The notes: generated by a model not told the origin, from the letters alone. A stretch of DNA of 64,000 nt from Perognathus longimembris pacificus (GCF_023159225.1 NC_063181.1:19246073-19310072); one strand, 5' to 3'. Counted from the stretch's first letter, positions 55,101 through 62,412 are shown. Numbers and translations are program-made.

Positions 55101-56582
55101 AATGAAAATATAAGACAATAAGATGTATCAGATACACAACTGGTTTTTTTATTATTATTTTTCTTTAGCTATTTAAGTTCTATGGTTTTGGCACATAGAT
55201 AACTTGAGAAGTGAAATAGATTTCCCTAAGGAAACATAATTTCAAAGACAGCAGTTTATGTGAATACCTAAAGTTGACCCTGACCTACTTCTTGATACTT
55301 CTTTGTACAAGAATAGTTATAATGGGTAAGGGTGAAGTGGTGTGAATGATTCCCCTAACACTATTATATTGTAACCTCTCATTACAGCGAGCTCCGAACT
55401 AAAATGGCAGTTGATCCTTGCGCCTTAAATGCTAGCAGTCCTCGATGCAGCCAACACAACCGCCTCTGTGTTCTCCGAGTTGTGAGGAAGGATGGAGAAA
55501 ACAAGGGCAGGCAATTCTATGCTTGTTCCCTCCCTAGCAAAGATCAATGTGGATTTTTCAAAGTAGGTGTAAGACTTATCAAGCTTACTGTAGTATAACT
55601 GAATTTTAGCTCATAATAAGAGGCAATGCTTTTCAGTTTTGCCTTTACATTTTAAAGACCAACAACACAAGCAGTATTCCATCTAAAAAAAATGTATAAA
55701 TGTGGAATAAACATTTACCTTGGCGATATAATGATAAAACAGCAACCATTTTTTTAAAATTATGAGTATGTTTGTAATCAAAAGTATGGAAGTATTGTTC
55801 TGGGTTCACAACAAAATTATGTGGTAGCTTATACATAGTAGTAGTACTTGTGATAAATATTCTGATAAATGCATTGGCTTATCCTAATTTCAGTATTATC
55901 CGAAACACGTGGGGTTATACAGTATATGTACATGCAAGTCTGTGTATGGGCTCGTTTTTCTTTCCATAATCCAAGGAATCATAAATCATACCAAAGCCAG
56001 TAACCTTGCACCACCAAAATGGTTTCTGAATCCAAATACAAAGATGACATCAGGTGTGATCTTGTACATTTTGGCAAGTTTTTCCCGAATTTCTGTGTTA
56101 GGTACTGTTGCCTTTCCAGGGTGAAGGACATCGATAACCATCTGCTTCCTCTGAAGTAGTGGGTTGGTAATGAACTTCCTGGTCTAGACAGTCACTGTGT
56201 CATTCATGATGGGACAGACCTTCAGACAGCCAGGGAGGAAAAGAGTGCTTATGACTATTTTTAAGGGCAATAGCAAATGGCTTGTGTCTGTTTTACAATG
56301 TCAGAGTACTAGTAACAACAGCATTGAAGACACTGGAATGCTGTCTTTCTCATTGGACCCTCCATGTAAACTGTGTATTCCTGTCTTTACCTCCCACAGT
56401 GGGCAGACTTATCCTTCCCATTCTGCAATCATGGCAAACGCTGCATCATGAGAACAGTCTTGAAGATTGGACCAAATAATGGAAAAAACTTCTTTGTTTG
56501 TCCTCTTGGGAAAGAAAAACAGTGCAACTTTTTCCAGTGGGCAGAAAATGGGCCGGGAATAAAAATCATTGCAGGATGTTAA
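18489..56582 (+). CDS. NEIL3: NEIL3, endonuclease VIII-like DNA glycosylase (10 coding exons, 606 aa)
   Basis: Exons 18489-18644, 31238-31362, 37783-37917, 38161-38374, 39821-39895, 41826-41992, 46845-47011, 48393-48816, 55388-55562 and 56400-56582 join in phase, all with GT-AG introns, into 606 codons (human NEIL3 is 605 as I recall). Seen: MVEGPG N-terminus, with Val2 the expected catalytic amine after Met removal; GKELF with Lys82; H2TH motif [20 protein letters not shown]; zinc finger Cys255/258/277/280; RanBP2-type finger at 321-340; GRF fingers at about 508-547 and 555-593. Family knowledge: a nuclear bifunctional glycosylase/AP lyase that removes oxidised bases (hydantoins) preferring single-stranded DNA, and unhooks psoralen- and AP-site interstrand crosslinks at converged replication forks; the NZF binds ubiquitin and the GRF fingers bind ssDNA. 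All domains are intact, so it is probably functional. No other gene shares the locus except the antisense RPS24 pseudogene in intron 9. Confidence 0.97.
20273..20965 (+). mobile_element. 5'-truncated young L1 insertion (ORF2 C-terminus and 3' UTR)
   Basis: Contains the end of L1 ORF2, a 3' UTR with a G-rich polypurine tract (20824-20866), a terminal AATAAA (in GATAATAAAA) and a poly(A). Flanked by a perfect 17-bp target duplication AAGAATCCAGGCTAATG (20256-20272, 20966-20982), proof of target-primed reverse transcription. Nearly identical to the L1 at 63040-63808. Confidence 0.95.
21040..21240 (-). mobile_element. Degenerate B1-ID SINE
   Basis: Minus-strand ID-like (GGATTGAACTCAGGCCTGAA) and B1-like (GACTATAGGTGTGAGTTGCT) segments in the order of the composite family, strongly diverged. 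Confidence 0.55.
21385..21500 (-). mobile_element. MIR SINE fragment
   Basis: Reverse MIR core: CAAGATCACATGAGTAATAA, GTTAGGATTTGACC and CCAAAGCCTATGCTCC correspond to the antisense 'cacacagctagtaagtgg ... ccaaagcccatgctc' of MIR. Confidence 0.65.
26580..27115 (+). mobile_element. Ancient L2 LINE fragment (reverse transcriptase region)
   Basis: TTTGATGTGTCAGCAGCCCT (echo of the L2/CR1 'FDTVDHS' region), AGGAAGTCACATTGACTTG, GACCTCGCTAGCTGCC, and later CATCTCTTCTCTCC follow the L2 ORF2 order I recall. Many indels; no reading frame is left. Confidence 0.55.
27430..29036 (-). mobile_element. L1 fragment, antisense (3' UTR and C-terminal half of ORF2)
   Basis: The minus strand at 28315-27941 encodes a broken L1 ORF2 C-terminus ([50 protein letters not shown]). 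The sequence upstream to about 29036 continues ORF2 in other frames, and 27430-27720 is 3' UTR. About 1.6 kb, older than the copy at 20273-20965. Confidence 0.88.
29119..29155. repeat. (GT)n microsatellite, imperfect
   Basis: GT-rich run interrupted by GAG and GCA. Confidence 0.85.
29588..29665. repeat. AT-rich palindromic tract
   Basis: About 78 bp of almost pure A/T with nested self-complementary ATATA/TATAT blocks, able to form hairpins. Low-complexity DNA. Confidence 0.75.
30203..30403 (-). mobile_element. Dimeric tRNA-derived (ID-like) SINE
   Basis: Same family; tail seen as TTTTTTGTTGTTGTTGTTG. Target duplication AAAATGTCTG at 30193-30202 and 30404-30413. A small internal deletion removes part of the 'CTCAAGG' segment. 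Confidence 0.88.
31238..31362 (+). CDS. NEIL3: NEIL3 exon 2
   Basis: Acceptor TTTTCTCCTAG and donor CG|GTAAGA. It encodes [17 protein letters not shown], then [19 protein letters not shown]. The lysine of GKELF (Lys82 here, Lys81 in human by my count, because rodent proteins differ by one residue) corresponds to the conserved family lysine needed for catalysis. It ends two bases into an Arg codon. Confidence 0.95.
34245..34493 (-). mobile_element. B1-ID composite SINE
   Basis: Minus-strand ID-like half (GTGGGGCTTGAATTCAGGGC, GAGCCACAGCACCACTTCC) and B1-like half (GATCTCATCCTCCTGAATAG). Confidence 0.85.
34925..35235 (-). mobile_element. Degenerate B1/ID SINE
   Basis: Remnant with GAGGGCACTAGAATTTGAGA, GCCATGCCTCCAGCC and a B1-like TCTAAGCCTCCCATGTTATT segment, minus orientation. 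Boundaries are approximate. Confidence 0.45.
35518..35618 (-). mobile_element. ID-like SINE monomer
   Basis: Minus-strand single unit: CTGGGGCTTGAACTCAGCCT, TTTTGCTCAAGG and CTTGAGCCACAGTGCCACT. Confidence 0.75.
35655..35878 (+). mobile_element. B1-ID composite SINE
   Basis: Clear B1 half (GGTGGCTCATGCCTGTAATC, CAGCCTGGGCAGGAAAG) and ID half (AGCTGTGGCTCAAGTGGTAG), ending in a purine repeat. Confidence 0.88.
35879..35996 (+). repeat. Purine-rich (AAGAAC)/(GGA)n tract
   Basis: AAGAAC/AGGAAC repeats turning into GGA/GGGGA runs, probably grown from the A-rich tail of the SINE before it. Confidence 0.9.
37783..37917 (+). CDS. NEIL3: NEIL3 exon 3
   Basis: Acceptor TTTCTTACAG and donor AG|GTAAAA. 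It encodes [17 protein letters not shown], then the beta-strand segment [12 protein letters not shown] of the N-terminal domain. Both ends split Arg codons. The following intron is only 243 bp. Confidence 0.95.
38161..38374 (+). CDS. NEIL3: NEIL3 exon 4 (H2TH domain)
   Basis: Acceptor TTCTTTTCTACAG and donor AAT|GTAAAT. It encodes [20 protein letters not shown] and then the helix-two-turn-helix DNA-binding motif [20 protein letters not shown], the strongest signature of the Fpg/Nei family. The donor is weak after its GTAA. Read-through would add 13 codons and then stop at 38416. Confidence 0.96.
38375..39820 (+). other. NEIL3: NEIL3 intron 4
   Basis: 1.4-kb AT-rich intron, GTAAAT to TGTTTTAAG. 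The only element seen is a diverged tRNA-derived SINE at about 39600-39705. Confidence 0.9.
39600..39705 (+). mobile_element. Degenerate ID-like SINE with AAAG tail
   Basis: GGAGCTCTGTGCAAATATGG and GATGCCCTGGGTCTCATCCC correspond to the A- and B-box halves of an ID unit, followed by an AAAAAGAAAAAGAAAG tail. Confidence 0.55.
39821..39895 (+). CDS. NEIL3: NEIL3 exon 5
   Basis: 75 bp, phase 0 at both ends (acceptor TGTTTTAAG, donor AGA|GTAAGA). It encodes [19 protein letters not shown] and then SVLFYR, the helices after the H2TH motif. Because it is 25 whole codons, skipping it would keep the frame. Confidence 0.95.
39896..41825 (+). other. NEIL3: NEIL3 intron 5
   Basis: 1.9-kb intron, GTAAGA to TTCTTTTCTAG. 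Nothing recognised apart from a pyrimidine-rich stretch at about 40495-40605. Confidence 0.9.
41826..41992 (+). CDS. NEIL3: NEIL3 exon 6 (Fpg/Nei zinc finger)
   Basis: Acceptor TTTTCTTTTCTAG and donor TG|GTAAGA. It encodes [20 protein letters not shown] and then [19 protein letters not shown]. The four cysteines of the C-terminal zinc ribbon are Cys255, 258, 277 and 280. In other Fpg/Nei proteins this finger carries an arginine that contacts the damage strand. Confidence 0.96.
42277..42378 (+). mobile_element. B1-type (7SL-derived) SINE monomer
   Basis: GCCGTGGTGGCACACGCCGG, GAGGCAGGAGGATCAC and GTTCGAGACCAGCCTGGGC are classic rodent B1. Perfect 15-bp target duplication AGAAATCTTCATTTA at 42262-42276 and 42379-42393. 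Confidence 0.95.
42915..43137 (+). mobile_element. B1-ID composite SINE
   Basis: B1 half (GCTACTCAGGAGGCTGAGAT, GATCTGAGGATCAC) plus ID half (AGCTGTGGCTCCAGTGGTAG), ending in a GGAA repeat that replaces its tail. Confidence 0.85.
43138..43278 (+). repeat. (GGAA)n microsatellite
   Basis: About 140 bp of GGAA/GGGA/GAAA units at a SINE tail. Homopurine on this strand; GGAA arrays can bind ETS factors. Confidence 0.95.
43874..44080 (-). mobile_element. Dimeric tRNA-derived (ID-like) SINE
   Basis: Very close to the copy at 579-780 (both carry CCTAGGGCCTCGTGTATCCG), which suggests one subfamily. Perfect 18-bp target duplication CTCATTGCTCCATTTCTT at 43856-43873 and 44081-44098. Confidence 0.93.
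44236..44466 (+). mobile_element. B1-ID composite SINE
   Basis: B1 half with GTGGCTCACACTTGTAATCC and GCTACTCAGGAAGCTGAGAT; diverged ID half ending CTCCAGGACTGGC. Confidence 0.85.
45768..46177 (+). mobile_element. B1-ID composite SINE, split by a nested SINE
   Basis: Left half 45768-45857 (ATCTCAGGACGGCAGTTTGA, GCCAGCCCAGACAGG); right half 46063-46177 (AATCTTATCTCCAACTAGC, CTAGCCTTGAGTAAAAATGC). The right half ends in the CA repeat. Confidence 0.85.
45858..46062 (-). mobile_element. Dimeric tRNA-derived SINE nested in a B1-ID SINE
   Basis: Minus-strand dimer inserted in the middle of the B1-ID element. The duplicated target is TGTGAGACTC (45848-45857) and TGTGAGAATC (46063-46072), which is host SINE sequence, so the dimeric family was active after the B1-ID copy was placed. 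Confidence 0.88.
46178..46226 (+). repeat. (CA)n microsatellite
   Basis: About 24 CA units following an A-run at a SINE tail in intron 6. Confidence 0.97.
46845..47011 (+). CDS. NEIL3: NEIL3 exon 7 (RanBP2-type / NZF zinc finger)
   Basis: Acceptor GTTTTATAG and donor GTTG|GTAAGA. It encodes [12 protein letters not shown] and then [20 protein letters not shown], a W-x-C-x2-C-x10-C-x2-C RanBP2-type finger (Trp321, Cys323, 326, 337, 340). In this family the module binds ubiquitin, which is thought to bring NEIL3 to ubiquitylated CMG helicase at crosslinks. Confidence 0.96.
47012..48392 (+). other. NEIL3: NEIL3 intron 7
   Basis: 1.4-kb intron, GTAAGA to CTTTCCAG. Exon 7 read-through stays open to a TAA at 47122-47124. 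An AATAAA lies at 47272-47277. No repeats recognised. Confidence 0.9.
47272..47277 (+). terminator. NEIL3: Candidate intronic polyadenylation signal in intron 7
   Basis: Canonical AATAAA followed by GCTTTGTTTTATG and, about 25 bp on, a GT-rich GAGTTTGTTATT. It lies 260 bp past exon 7 in the sense strand. Use of this site is unproven; isolated AATAAA hexamers are common in AT-rich introns. Confidence 0.35.
48393..48816 (+). CDS. NEIL3: NEIL3 exon 8 (disordered linker)
   Basis: The largest coding exon (424 bp; acceptor TTCTCTTTCCAG, donor ACCG|GTATGA). It encodes residues about 347-487, rich in Ser, Lys, Asn and Thr, including [20 protein letters not shown] and a basic AHKKLK cluster that could serve nuclear localisation. 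It is likely disordered, joining the NZF to the GRF fingers. The open frame reaches upstream of the acceptor only by chance. Confidence 0.94.
49065..49117. repeat. (AT)n(AC)n compound microsatellite
   Basis: Compound AT then AC dinucleotide run in intron 8. Confidence 0.95.
49606..49822 (+). mobile_element. Dimeric tRNA-derived (ID-like) SINE
   Basis: One of the best-preserved copies, with an A-rich tail broken by single C residues. Target duplication AACTCAAAGGT at 49595-49605 and 49823-49833. Confidence 0.93.
49834..49932 (+). mobile_element. ID-like SINE monomer
   Basis: Single tRNA-derived unit (GGTATGGCTCAAGTAATAGG, CTGAGTTCAAACCTCAATAC) with an AAAAC tail, immediately after the dimeric copy before it. 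Confidence 0.65.
51582..51593 (+). repeat. Poly(G) run
   Basis: A run of about a dozen G bases (GCGGGGGGGGGGGG) in intron 8; a similar shorter run is at about 25434-25441 in intron 1. Confidence 0.85.
51850..51946 (+). repeat. Pyrimidine tract plus (GT)n
   Basis: CTTCC/CTCCC-type homopyrimidine run (about 51850-51925) followed by about ten GT units. Confidence 0.92.
51947..52070 (-). mobile_element. Degenerate B1-like SINE
   Basis: Minus-strand B1-like GTTGAGTAGCTGGGATCATA and ATGCCACCATGCGCAAC. The pyrimidine tract at its left may come from its A-rich tail. Confidence 0.55.
52500..52560 (-). mobile_element. ID-like SINE remnant
   Basis: Only the B-box side is left: GTCAGGATTGAACCCAGAGC. 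Confidence 0.4.
54310..54400 (-). mobile_element. ID-like SINE remnant
   Basis: GGTGCTGGTACGAAATTCAG, GCATGAACTCTTTACGACTG and AGCTAGGCCCC correspond to a reversed ID unit. Confidence 0.55.
55388..55562 (+). CDS. NEIL3: NEIL3 exon 9 (first GRF zinc finger)
   Basis: Acceptor CTCATTACAG and donor AAA|GTAGGT. It encodes the first GRF finger: Cys508, His511, Cys534 and Cys542 within [13 protein letters not shown], then GRQFYAC and QCGFFK. The GRF motif Gly-Arg-x-Phe is present. The residue before the splice is Lys where I recall Glu in human. Confidence 0.95.
55563..56399 (+). other. NEIL3: NEIL3 intron 9
   Basis: 837-bp intron, GTAGGT to CTCCCACAG, largely occupied by the antisense RPS24 pseudogene (55933-56245). 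The rest is AT-rich without features. Confidence 0.9.
55933..56245 (-). pseudogene. RPS24: RPS24 processed pseudogene, 3'-truncated, antisense in NEIL3 intron 9
   Basis: The minus strand reads the RPS24 5' UTR, beginning at the TOP-like CTCTTTTCC (56245-56237), then an ATG at 56207 and codons for [37 protein letters not shown] and DVIFVFGF, with no introns. It is dead: codon 8 is TAG, there is a 1-bp deletion in the GGGK region (about 56000), and several substitutions. Similarity stops after about codon 92 at 55933; the last third, the 3' UTR and the poly(A) tail are missing. RPS24 is a 40S ribosomal protein. This copy arose by reverse transcription and contributes nothing to NEIL3 splicing that I can see. 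Confidence 0.9.
56400..56582 (+). CDS. NEIL3: NEIL3 exon 10 (second GRF zinc finger and stop)
   Basis: Acceptor TTTACCTCCCACAG. It encodes [14 protein letters not shown], then the second GRF finger (Cys555, His557, Cys580, Cys588; [20 protein letters not shown]) and the C-terminus IKIIAGC followed by TAA. The paired GRF fingers bind ssDNA in this family. Confidence 0.96.
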   Translation, partial: WADLSFPFCNHGKRCIMRTVLKIGPNNGKNFFVCPLGKEKQCNFFQWAENGPGIKIIAGC

Positions 56583-56870
56583 TATTTTCCTTTTTCATGG
56601 AACCTCAGGGCATTTATTCTCCTCAAACTTTACACAATGATTAGTCCCTTTGTTTTGCAGAATTGTTATAGACGGTGGCTCAAGTGAACTAAGTTAAATA
56701 TAGCATTGCATTGTTTTTATTTTTTGAAATATCTCTCTCTGCTACAGTTATGATTTTATTCTTTGATATGATTGAGTGCACTGTGCTTCCTCAAGTGAAT
56801 AGCATATTCCACCTAGAATGTAGACAATTCATTTGACATGACAATAAAGCATTTTAGTATGGTTTTGTTC
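56583..56870 (+). other. NEIL3: NEIL3 3' UTR
   Basis: A short AT-rich 3' UTR follows the stop codon. AATAAA is at 56843-56848, followed by a T/GT-rich stretch (56860-56880) that suits a downstream element. Cleavage near 56865 is inferred. Confidence 0.75.
56843..56848 (+). terminator. NEIL3: NEIL3 polyadenylation signal AATAAA
   Basis: Canonical AATAAA 261 bp after the stop codon, with a GGTTTTGTTCTCTTTTTT downstream element 14-32 bp later. It is the first canonical hexamer after the stop. Confidence 0.75.
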
Positions 56871-57225
56871 TCTTTTTTAACTTCTACAGTGAAACTCTGA
56901 TTTAGTTACTTTTTAGGAAAAAGTCTATGTGGCATGGTATGAAATGGTCATACACCGAATTAGCTACTTTTCTTGAACCACCACTCACCCTAAAATATAG
57001 GATTAAAATGTGTTTCTTATTTTCTTAAATAGAGCGTAAGACATGAGACCTCCTGTCAAACAAGCATTAAATTGCTGTAAGATGGGAGAGACATGTAAAG
57101 CTCTTAGATAACTTCCGGTATGTTTTTCATAGAGGTTATGGAAATTTTTCATTGGAGGTACACCACTGGATGGGGCAGTAGGGCCCAATTCCTTTCTCTT
57201 TGCTTCCTTGCCCTCATAATGTGAA

Positions 57226-57325
57226 TGGAGGAGGAGGAAGAGGGGAAGGGGGAGGGGGAGGGGGAGGGATGGAGGATGGGGAGAAAGGGAGACAAAGGAA
57301 AGAAAGAAAGAAAGAAAGAAAGAAA

Positions 57326-57385
<60 letters not shown>
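57226..57385 (+). repeat. (GGA)n/(GAAA)n homopurine microsatellite
   Basis: 160 bp of pure purine on this strand: GGAGGA/GGGGGA blocks, then about 21 GAAA units. It lies 360-520 bp beyond the NEIL3 poly(A) signal. ORFs across it are artefacts. Confidence 0.96.
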
Positions 57386-57386
<1 letters not shown>

Positions 57387-57524
57387 CAAGCAAATGTAAT
57401 GAGTTTCTTAAAAGACAAAAATACCTTTGCTCCTTGAATATCTTTGTAGCACTTCAGTATTTTGGTGAGTACATACAATAGCCTATGTGACACAAGATAT
57501 CCTATCTGCATTTCCCTTTTCTTT

Positions 57525-57600
57525 TTTTGGTGATAGTGGGGATTGAATTCATGGCCTCACACTTGCTAAGCAAGTGTTCCATCATTACCATTTCTTAATA
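57525..57600 (-). mobile_element. ID-like SINE remnant
   Basis: GATAGTGGGGATTGAATTCA, GGCCTCACACTTGCTAAGC and a final TTCCATCATT resemble a reversed ID unit. Confidence 0.5.
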
Positions 57601-59569
57601 TTCACTTCCTTATTTAATTATTCACAACTTTTATTTATTCTTCACAGAATAAATTGAAAGAATCTTACCAAGTAAGATTGCCTCACACACACATCCATAA
57701 CCATTTGTCAAATTTAATATTAATATTATATTACTCCATTGAATATTTTTAGTCTTGTTACCACTATTGGCATAAGAATGCACTTTAGTATCATTGAAAA
57801 AGAGTGTTGCTACCTATTGCAACGAAAATTTTTATGACCTAAGACGGTTAAAATTTTGTAGTAACTAGATGAAAGTCTCTTTTTTATAGATATTTGCTTA
57901 CAACTGTGCATGCCAAAGTAAATTGGATCAAACACTATACATTCACTAAAAAGGAAAGAAAATTTGAAAATACTGCATTATATATTGTATTATATATATA
58001 CCTGCTACAATTTATAGCACAGAGATAAATAAATGTAAAATTTTCTCACAATCGCATAAGTTTGAACCTCTATTTTGTAGGAAAGCCTAGTGGTTTAAGT
58101 AATTTAGTTTTTAAAACAATCTCTGTTGAACATCTACTATGTTAAAAGTTTCAGTTGAAGACTATTTTATGAAGATACTGAAAATAATTTAAATGACACT
58201 GAAATGATAAGGGATAATATCACTATAAAAAGTGCTAAAAAATATGGGAGGGAAAGATTACATCAAATTCATCAGTCAGTGGAGCTCAAAAGAAGGAAAT
58301 AGCAGTAGGAATTTCACCTTGGTAGAGATTTTCATATGTGGAAGGGCACTTTGAGCAGTAGGCACAGCGTATATAAAGATATTTAAGTGCCGTAATGGAT
58401 GAGTGGGAATAGCAATTTCTGGGATAACTAGGTCACGAGGTATGTGAAGTAAGATACATGGAAACACATGTGTGATGAACAGAACTATTTCTATTTCATG
58501 GCTATAAATGGAAATACTAACTTAAACCAATTTTGTATTATGGGGCTATAAAATAAATAAGTCCCTCTCTTCCCTTAAGGAGCCTATTGGTATGAAAGCA
58601 AGCCAGTGACACAAGCTACATTCAAATGATGCAAACAGACAATTTGGAAAAACAAAAAAATGAATGTATTGAGCTGGTGTTGAGTGACAGGCTCAGTGAT
58701 TCAGACTCTGAACAGTGAGTTGTGTAGTCAGTCTCCTGATAGAAATATCACATTATATGACCTTGAATTCTGTGCCGTATAAAGTTTGGGCCACAATGTA
58801 CTATGTCTTAATTCATTTGTTATATGGTGACAATAATTTTCACAGGACCATTATGATAACAAAGTATAAGAATACTGATGTGAAAACCTAGGCTCTAGCA
58901 TTCAAAGTTCTGGAACTTAATTTTATTCTTTTCGTTATTAATACCATGACTGTCACAAGTATTCTCATGGACTGTTTCACAGAACATACAGTGATGGTAA
59001 TAACCATAAAGAAGGACTTGAATTTCACCAGATGAGGCAGGAACTAAGGGCTAGATAAGGTGAAGGGACAATATAAAAGACTGGAAACTGAAAGACAAGA
59101 TCTGTCTGGGGAAAGAAGTCTGGAACTTTAAAAAAGAAGGCACTGAGGAAAAGATACCTGAGTGAATTGTGTGGTTTTAATCAGATGAGGCATCAAAAAT
59201 TTAAGAATTGGGAACCTGAAAAATGAATAAAACCCTTACATTCATAGAAAACTGAGATAGTAAAAATTTAGAATATTGTAGAAGATGTATAAAATATGTG
59301 TAGAATAACTTAGAATAAGGTGCAGTGATTTAGAACTTGTCACATTCTTGCTGGAATGTTTTCTTTTTAGATTTATTGCTAGCATACATTAGTTATACAA
59401 GGGGGAACTTCATTGTGACATTTTCACACAAGTATGCAAAGTATATAGATGAAAATCACCGAGTCTCTTCCATACCATTCTATTTCTTAAAATTATTTTA
59501 ACAGGTTTTGTTGTTACATTTTCATACATAAATACAAACTACTTTGACCTGTTTTTGTTTGTTTGTTTG

Positions 59570-59775
59570 TTGTTGTTGTTTTTTTTGCCAGTCCTGGGGC
59601 TTGGACTCAGGGCTTGAGCACTGCCCCTGGCTTCTTTTTGCTCAAGGCTAGCACTCTACCTCTTGAGCCACAGCGCCACTTCTGTTTTTTTTCGATATAT
59701 GTGGTGCTGAGAAATCGAACCCAGGGCTTCATGTATGCAAGGCAAGCACACTACCAGTAGGCCATATCTCCAGCT
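59570..59775 (-). mobile_element. Dimeric tRNA-derived (ID-like) SINE
   Basis: Same family, with a GTTGTTGTTTTTTTT antisense tail. Flanks share ACTTTGAC (59541-59548 and 59777-59784), a likely target duplication. Confidence 0.88.
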
Positions 59776-60094
59776 CACTTTGACTGTATTCATCCTCAAC
59801 TACCCTCTCTGTTCATCCTCAACTACCCTCTCTGATGGCCCACCCCTCCTCCTGCTAATATCCCAATTTAATCTATTCTAGTTTTCAGTCATTTTTGTCT
59901 TTTTTTTTAGCATATTAATTATACAAAGGTGTTTTTCCATGGTAATCCTCACCATCATATATTATGTTACTCCAATTAACCTTATGTATTGAAATCTATG
60001 GGATCTATTTTTTAACTAGGACAATAACAACAAATCATCAACTAAACTTATTTTAATCTTATTCCCATAAGCAAGAGGGGGTGTGTGGTCTATG

Positions 60095-60290
60095 TGCCTG
60101 TGTATGTATGCTTGAATTCAAGGTCTCAAGCACTTCCTCAGCTTGTGCTCTACCATTTGACCCACATCTCTAGTGCTCGCCCTTTGTTAGAGGACTTTGT
60201 GCCCAACTTGGCTTTCAACTAGTTCTTAGCTTCTTGAGTAACCAGAATTACATTCATAAGCCACTGGTACCAGGCTCCTTTCCCTCCATT
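60095..60290 (-). mobile_element. Degenerate B1-ID SINE
   Basis: ID-like GCTTGAATTCAAGGTCTCAA and B1-like CTTGAGTAACCAGAATTACA in composite order, diverged. Confidence 0.55.
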
Positions 60291-61597
60291 TTCTGGCCAT
60301 AACTTTTGGGTTTATGTGCATGAAAGAAACAGGACCTAATGTTTCCAAAGGAATGAATGGTAGAATCTAATCACAATATTACCCAGAGTGATGGATGCAC
60401 ACAGGATCGGGTTTAAGAAATCTATTCCCAAGGGGCCAACCAATGAGAGGAACAAGAGGCAGAGTAAGGTCTGCCTAGGGAAAGGTGAGCATGAGAGCCT
60501 CAGTCATCTTTGAAGTTGCAGAAAGAAACCAAAGGAATTTAGACTGGAAATTATTCAAAACCAACTGGCTTCTATAATAAAAGAGTAGTGAGGGAAAAAG
60601 ACCTGACAGTAAAAGCAGGTGAAAGGATAAACAGGTGCTGATTGGACAAAAACAAGAGATCTTGTGAACTAAAAAAAGAGCACCATAGAGGGAAATATCT
60701 GAAGAATTTATATGGCTTCTTTATATACATTTCTCTCCAGAAATACAAACGTGGAGTCAACAACAAAATAGCTTATTTTTTTCCTATATAACATACAACC
60801 TTTTTGGACGAAATACAAAACTAACTGTCCACTTTACAATTCCATACCTTTTATATTAAAATATCTGCCCTACTCCCAACCACTAGCACAGGCATCTTAT
60901 CTTACATATTAATAAATGTGTCTGTTTTTAATACCCATTTGTTTTTCTCGTCATTATGATATTACATTCAGCATGTTCTGGCACCAATTTAAAAGAATTC
61001 ATTTTGCTATCAGTGGCAGAAAACAATTTAGGAAGCTAAACAGAGCAGGAAAAAAATGTTAAATCTATGTATTTGAGTAGGTTATTGACTCATTAGTTTA
61101 ATAACTCGTTTTCTCAAAGTTGAATAATTTAAATGCACTAGAAATGATATAGAATTAAAAAGTGCATTCTTAAAATGGTAAACATTGGATCTAGGATCTG
61201 AATTTGTAGTTATTACTTATTTAAAATAAACAAGCAAGTTCCGTTGAGATATGGTCTCATTTTCAGGAATGGCCTATTAGCAGCCAGCAGTGAGCACAAC
61301 AATTAACCATATCAGCACATTAGAGTCTAATGTGTAAACTCAACATAGCAGCAAACACACATCCTGCCATGGCCTATTAAGTAATCAGAAATGATTGCAG
61401 ATAATTAGCTCATGAGCAGCTGCATAAACTCAACTACTCCATTTTTTATCAGACATGGAGTCTTCAAGGGGAAGGGAGTCTTGATAGCAATTTGCTGAAC
61501 TTGTTGGGAGTTTCCCCATGGAACAAAATTAGGGTCAGACTTCAATGTTGGATTGCATCTTGACTTTTGAAATTTTCTCCTGATAATTTTGCTAAAA

Positions 61598-61598
61598 T

Positions 61599-61636
<38 letters not shown>

Positions 61637-61644
61637 ACACACAC
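61598..61644. repeat. (AC)n microsatellite
   Basis: AC run interrupted once by ATAC. Confidence 0.95.
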
Positions 61645-62163
61645 CTATAGTTCTCAAAGGGAAAATATGAAAACAAGTATATTGTCAATAAACAAACTCC
61701 TTTAGAAAATTGGAAATTGAAATAAGATAATAGGGTAGAAATAAGCAAAGTCCCTTTAATCTATGTGTTTTATCCATACCCATTTAGGTTGTTCAAATTT
61801 GATCTGTACATTCCTACATATTCTTCCTAAATGACATAACATGCAACACCAGTGGTAAATGTATGTCTGCATTTGAATTAGTAAATGTAAATAATTAAAA
61901 CAACGGATAAGCAATTTTTAATTTAAAATGTTCTCTTTCTTTCTCTATATGTGATGCAGGGCCTCTCACTTGAAAGATTTTTTTTCCTATTTTTCTGGAG
62001 AAAATGTGCTAGGCAGACTATAACAAATATATTTATAAACTTGAAGCACAGATCTTAAAAGAAAGAATTATATTTATTCCATTTGTGTCTAGGAAAATAG
62101 AACCACAGATATACATTTGATTTAAAGAAAGAAGAAATTATTTTTAAAAAATAAAATGAACCA

Positions 62164-62356
62164 GGGGCTGGGGATATGGCCTAGTGGCTAGAGTGTTTGC
62201 CTCGTATACATGAGGCCCTAGGTTCGATTCCCCAGCACCACATATACAGAAAATGGCCAGAAGTGGCGCTGTGGCTCAAGTGGCAGAGTGCTAGCCTTGA
62301 GCAAGAAGAAGCCAGGGACAGTGCTCAGGCTCTGAGTCCAAGCCCCAGGACTGGCC
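62164..62356 (+). mobile_element. Dimeric tRNA-derived (ID-like) SINE
   Basis: Well-preserved plus-strand copy with A box (TGGCCTAGTGGCTAGAGTG) and B box (GGTTCGATTCC). Target duplication AATAAAATGAACCA at 62150-62163 and 62408-62421. Confidence 0.94.
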
Positions 62357-62361
62357 AAAAA

Positions 62362-62412
<51 letters not shown>
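62357..62412 (+). repeat. (AAAT)n microsatellite in a SINE tail
   Basis: About 13 AAAT units forming the tail of the SINE at 62164-62356, just before its right target duplication. Confidence 0.95.

Larger units (their letters stand above)
48817..55387 (+). other. NEIL3: NEIL3 intron 8
   Basis: 6.6-kb intron, GTATGA to CATTACAG. It contains SINEs and microsatellites listed separately. Nothing recognised in about 49940-51570, 52570-54300 and 54400-55380. Confidence 0.9.

Noticed and set aside
55909..56124. 71-aa plus-strand ORF in NEIL3 intron 9
   Set aside because: It is the complement of the RPS24 pseudogene.
57003..57389. 128-aa Phe/Leu/Ser-rich minus-strand ORF
   Set aside because: It is a translation of the GAAA microsatellite.
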